Of a stretch of 64,000 nt of DNA, positions 61,330 through 64,000 are shown piece after piece. The position numbers and the translations under genes are program-made. Source of the stretch: Soonwooa sp032078105 (GTDB lineage Bacteria > Bacteroidota > Bacteroidia > Flavobacteriales > Weeksellaceae); assembly GCA_046269235.1 (NCBI GenBank), contig JBJZOS010000001.1:310001-374000 (forward strand), read 5' to 3'. Each line of letters starts with the position of its first letter. Within the stretch, counting starts at the first letter, position 1. The notes beneath the pieces were generated by a model that did not search any database, was not told where the DNA came from, and saw nothing but the letters and a program-made list of their open reading frames with translations.

Positions 61330-62922
61330 ATGAAACAAATTAAATTGTTTTCACTTGCTATCGGGTCAGCTTTGATACTTGCAAGTTGCGGTGGAGGGAA
61401 CACGAAAAGCGGCGGTGGAACGAAGCGTTTTACTAGTAAAACTGGTTGGAAACCCAACGAGAAAAATGGTTATTTTTTCTCAGCTAAGCAACAAAAACAG
61501 AAAGGGTGGCCAGGTATGGTCTATATAGATGGTGGTACTTTTACGATGGGCTTAGTGCAAGACGATGTCATGCATGATTGGAATAATACACCTCGTCGTA
61601 TGCAAGTTAGCTCTTACTTTATTGGAGAGACCGAAATTACTAACTATGAGTATCGCGAATATGTAACTTGGTTAAAGTATGTATTTCCGCCATCTGATCC
61701 TAACTTTAAGAATATCTATGCTGGTGCAATGCCAGATACTTTGGTGTGGAATAATAAGCTGTCTAGAAACTCTTATTCAGAAACCTATTTCCGTAATCCA
61801 GAATTTGACTATTATCCAGTTGTTGGTGTATCTTGGCTACAAGCTACCAAATATTGCGATTGGTTAACTAACCGTGCTAACGAAAAAGCTTTAATGCAAA
61901 AAGGTATTCTTCCTAAAGATTTGTACACCAACGAATCTAACTACCAAGGAGAGAGCACTTTCAGCATGGATAAGTATAAAGCTAATGATGCAGAACTGGA
62001 TGCAATTGTAGATAAAAATAAACTGCAAAAGCAAAGTGGTATCAAAACATCAAATACAAGAATACTGACTGCTAATAAAGGTGGAACTTCTGGTTTAGTT
62101 GAAAAATTCAGACTTCCAACAGAAGTGGAGTGGGAATTTGCTGCGCTTGGTATGCAAAAGAACAGAAAATACAACAACTACCTAGGTAAAGAACCCGAAA
62201 TTGATAAGTTAAAAGGTACAAAAGGTCGTAACAGAGGAATGTACATGGAGAATTTCAAAATGGGTAAAGGTGATTATTCTGGTGTTGCAGGCTGGAAGAA
62301 CGATGGTTCGCCAACAACTTCTGATGTTAGAAAATACCAATCAAATGACCTAGGTGTATTTGGTATGTACGGTAACGTGGCAGAATGGGTTGCTGATATC
62401 TATCGTCCAGAGATTGATGAAGACTTCAACGACTTCAACTATTATAGAGGTAATGTTGTTCTAAAATCTGAAAAAAATGCAGACGGAACTTATAAAAAAG
62501 TTGGTAATGTAGAAATGAAGTATGATACTATGGCTAATGGACAATTGGTATATAGAGGACTTCCTGGAGAATACGAGAAGCAAGTTGTTGCTGATGACCG
62601 TAACTATCGAGATGGTGACTACCAATCCTCATTAGATATGTCTGGTGTGAATGCAGATAGTACTTTTAATATGTATAACTCTGTTAGAAAAGGATTTGTT
62701 GTGGATAAGAGAGGTAACGTTATCTTAGAAAAACAGAAAAAACAAGTTACAACTGCAATTACTAACGAAGTTAGAGTTGTTAAAGGTGGATCTTGGTTAG
62801 ACTCTTCTTATTGGTTAGATCCGGGACACAGAAGATTCAAAGACCAAGGTAGAACCTTCAGTTGGATTGGCTTCCGTGTAGCACAAGATGCTAAAGACTC
62901 CGGAAAAAGAAGCAAAAGATAA
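61330..62922 (+). CDS. gldJ: Gliding motility / T9SS lipoprotein GldJ
   Basis: An outer-membrane lipoprotein needed for T9SS function and gliding, which stabilises the GldK/GldL/GldM parts. From the ATG at 61330 it has 530 residues: MKQIKLFSLAIGSALILASC, with lipidated Cys20. The ATG at 61315 would add five residues before an otherwise standard lipoprotein leader and I reject it. The body is a formylglycine-generating-enzyme (SUMF1)-like domain: MVYIDGGTFTMG, FIGETEITNYEYREYV, FRLPTEVEWEFAA, FGMYGNVAEWVAD and VVKGGSWLDSSYWLDPGHRR. It is divergent from porU; murF follows after a terminator. Confidence 0.97.
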   Translation: MKQIKLFSLAIGSALILASCGGGNTKSGGGTKRFTSKTGWKPNEKNGYFFSAKQQKQKGWPGMVYIDGGTFTMGLVQDDVMHDWNNTPRRMQVSSYFIGETEITNYEYREYVTWLKYVFPPSDPNFKNIYAGAMPDTLVWNNKLSRNSYSETYFRNPEFDYYPVVGVSWLQATKYCDWLTNRANEKALMQKGILPKDLYTNESNYQGESTFSMDKYKANDAELDAIVDKNKLQKQSGIKTSNTRILTANKGGTSGLVEKFRLPTEVEWEFAALGMQKNRKYNNYLGKEPEIDKLKGTKGRNRGMYMENFKMGKGDYSGVAGWKNDGSPTTSDVRKYQSNDLGVFGMYGNVAEWVADIYRPEIDEDFNDFNYYRGNVVLKSEKNADGTYKKVGNVEMKYDTMANGQLVYRGLPGEYEKQVVADDRNYRDGDYQSSLDMSGVNADSTFNMYNSVRKGFVVDKRGNVILEKQKKQVTTAITNEVRVVKGGSWLDSSYWLDPGHRRFKDQGRTFSWIGFRVAQDAKDSGKRSKR

Positions 62923-62932
62923 AAGTTCATAT

Positions 62933-62963
62933 AAAGCAGTAGATTTTCTACTGCTTTTTTTAT
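62933..62963 (+). terminator. Terminator after gldJ
   Basis: An 11-bp stem (aaagcagtaga at 62933-62943 with tctactgcttt at 62947-62957) has a 3-base loop and a T run to 62961. Confidence 0.93.
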
Positions 62964-62995
62964 GCAAAATTATTTTTTAATCTTAATTTTGAAAT

Positions 62996-64000
62996 ATGAA
63001 TATTGAATCATTTTATAAACTCTATAAAGAAGCTAATCACTGTATTATTGACAGTAGAAAGCTACAACCAAATGACATCTTTTTTGCATTCTCTGGGGAA
63101 AACTACAACGCTGCCGAAAAGGCGGAAGAAGTTATTGCCAATGGCGCTCTAGCAGTTGTCGTTGAAGATGCCAAATACAACAATCCAGGACGTAATATTT
63201 TCTATGTTGACTCGACTTTAGAGTTTTTACAAGACTTAGCCATCTATCACAGAAATCAACTTAATATTCCGATTATTGGTTTAACGGGGAGCAATGGTAA
63301 AACCACAACCAAGGAAATGATTAGTACGGTTTTGTCTAAAAAATTTAAGCTTCAATACACTTTTGGGAATCTCAACAACCACATCGGCGTACCTCTAACG
63401 ATTTTGTCTATTAAACCAGAACATAATTTAGCTGTCGTCGAAATGGGCGCTAATCATCAAAAAGAGATCGAAGCACTTTGCAAAATTGCACAACCAAGCA
63501 TCGGTTATATCACCAATTTTGGAAAAGCACATCTTGAAGGTTTCGGTGGTTTCGAAGGGGTTATTAATGGGAAGTCTGAACTATACGATTATCTAAAATC
63601 AAATAATAATACAATTTTAGTTAACGAAGCTGATGCTATTCAATTAGAAAAAACATTAGATTACGTAAACAAAATCTCTTTTGGAAAACTAAATTCTCAC
63701 TATGTTTTTGAAGTTTTTGCAAAAGATCATTTCGTTGGTTTAATATATCAAGGCGAAAAGCTACTTTCTAATTTAACAGGAAATTACAATTTCACTAATT
63801 TATCTGCTGCAGTTAGTTTAGGTCTACATTTTAATATTCCATTTAATGATATTAAAGAAGCTATAGAAAGTTATTTTCCTAGCAATATGCGTTCGCAAGT
63901 TCAGAAAAAAAATGGTAAAACATTAGTCCTAGATACGTACAATGCCAACCCAAGTAGTATGTCGGCATCTTTGGATAATTTTAATGAGTTTGAAGGTTCA
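62996..64000 (+). CDS. murF: UDP-N-acetylmuramoyl-tripeptide--D-alanyl-D-alanine ligase (C-terminus beyond window)
   Basis: MurF adds D-Ala-D-Ala to the UDP-MurNAc tripeptide in the cytoplasm, the last soluble step of peptidoglycan precursor synthesis. The first 335 residues are visible, beginning MNIESFYKLYKEANHCIIDS. The substrate-binding N-terminal domain has SRKLQPNDIFFAFSGENYNA. The ATP loop GSNGKTTT is at residues 98-105, followed by TFGNLNNHIGVPLTIL, AVVEMGANHQKEI and NFGKAHLEGFGG. The frame runs off the right edge. Typical MurF length is about 430-450 residues, so about 100 are missing. Confidence 0.97.
   Translation, partial: MNIESFYKLYKEANHCIIDSRKLQPNDIFFAFSGENYNAAEKAEEVIANGALAVVVEDAKYNNPGRNIFYVDSTLEFLQDLAIYHRNQLNIPIIGLTGSNGKTTTKEMISTVLSKKFKLQYTFGNLNNHIGVPLTILSIKPEHNLAVVEMGANHQKEIEALCKIAQPSIGYITNFGKAHLEGFGGFEGVINGKSELYDYLKSNNNTILVNEADAIQLEKTLDYVNKISFGKLNSHYVFEVFAKDHFVGLIYQGEKLLSNLTGNYNFTNLSAAVSLGLHFNIPFNDIKEAIESYFPSNMRSQVQKKNGKTLVLDTYNANPSSMSASLDNFNEFEGS

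Noticed and set aside
1..64000. Defence island, CRISPR array, toxin-antitoxin pair, biosynthetic cluster or integrated element
   Set aside because: I looked for repeats with spacers, nuclease/helicase pairs, integrases, transposases, tRNA-bounded segments and large synthases, and saw none. A lone PPTase and two lone glycosyltransferases do not make a cluster.

Overview
The window reads as a housekeeping stretch of chromosome from a low-GC member of the Flavobacteriia, most likely the Chryseobacterium clade of Weeksellaceae. The support is the AT-rich sequence, -7 boxes of the Bacteroidota type (TAnnTTTG), A-rich start regions in place of Shine-Dalgarno sites, and genes of the type IX secretion system (T9SS): porQ, porV, porU and gldJ, plus cargo genes with C-terminal sorting domains. 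The genus call is inference from gene content. I found no rRNA, tRNA, CRISPR array, insertion sequence, integrase or prophage.

Layout. 1-3 kb: a partial gene, a holin-III-like membrane protein, a YtxH protein, cmk and porQ, all on the minus strand. 3-12 kb: pyrH-frr, an orphan FMN glutamate synthase-like protein, purB and purL, with palindromic intergenic repeats between purB and purL. 12-20 kb: a WG-repeat/Sel1-repeat protein, a membrane-anchored SRPBCC + GyrI-like protein, sucA-sucB and apaG. 20-27 kb: an exonuclease, a GT2 glycosyltransferase with an LpxL-like acyltransferase, a thioredoxin, an MpaB-type oxygenase gene broken by one stop codon, an aldehyde dehydrogenase, an SDR, and a decayed AraC regulator. 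28-32 kb: rpsF-rpsR-rplI and a large intact T9SS cargo protein. 32-42 kb: a T9SS tail remnant, a CLC antiporter, folP, the DUF1599-BT_3928-TerB-like-tpiA operon, a GC-rich terminator/repeat block, a GT4 glycosyltransferase, a second T9SS remnant and ggt. 42-54 kb: prmA, truB-barrel-rluF, a third and larger decayed T9SS type B cargo gene, an MBL hydrolase with a zinc-ribbon protein, an M49-like peptidase, a small secreted protein, a truncated GNAT gene, queA, a lipoprotein and a PPTase. 54-64 kb: a FUSC-family membrane protein, then porU-porV (minus) divergent from gldJ (plus), and the start of murF.

How the genes fit together. PorV and PorU belong to the outer-membrane attachment complex that removes T9SS sorting domains. 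PorQ works with the same complex, and GldJ is the outer-membrane lipoprotein that supports the motor/ring. The intact cargo at 29.5-31.9 kb is a natural substrate. SucA and SucB form the oxoglutarate dehydrogenase core. PurB and PurL act in purine synthesis. PyrH and Cmk supply pyrimidine nucleotides. Frr, L9, S6, S18, PrmA, TruB, RluF-type and QueA serve translation.

The most notable signal is gene decay. There are three eroded T9SS cargo genes, one nonsense-interrupted oxygenase, one AraC regulator with an internal TGA, and one 5'-truncated acetyltransferase. I found no convincing undescribed multi-gene system; the remaining findings are modest.
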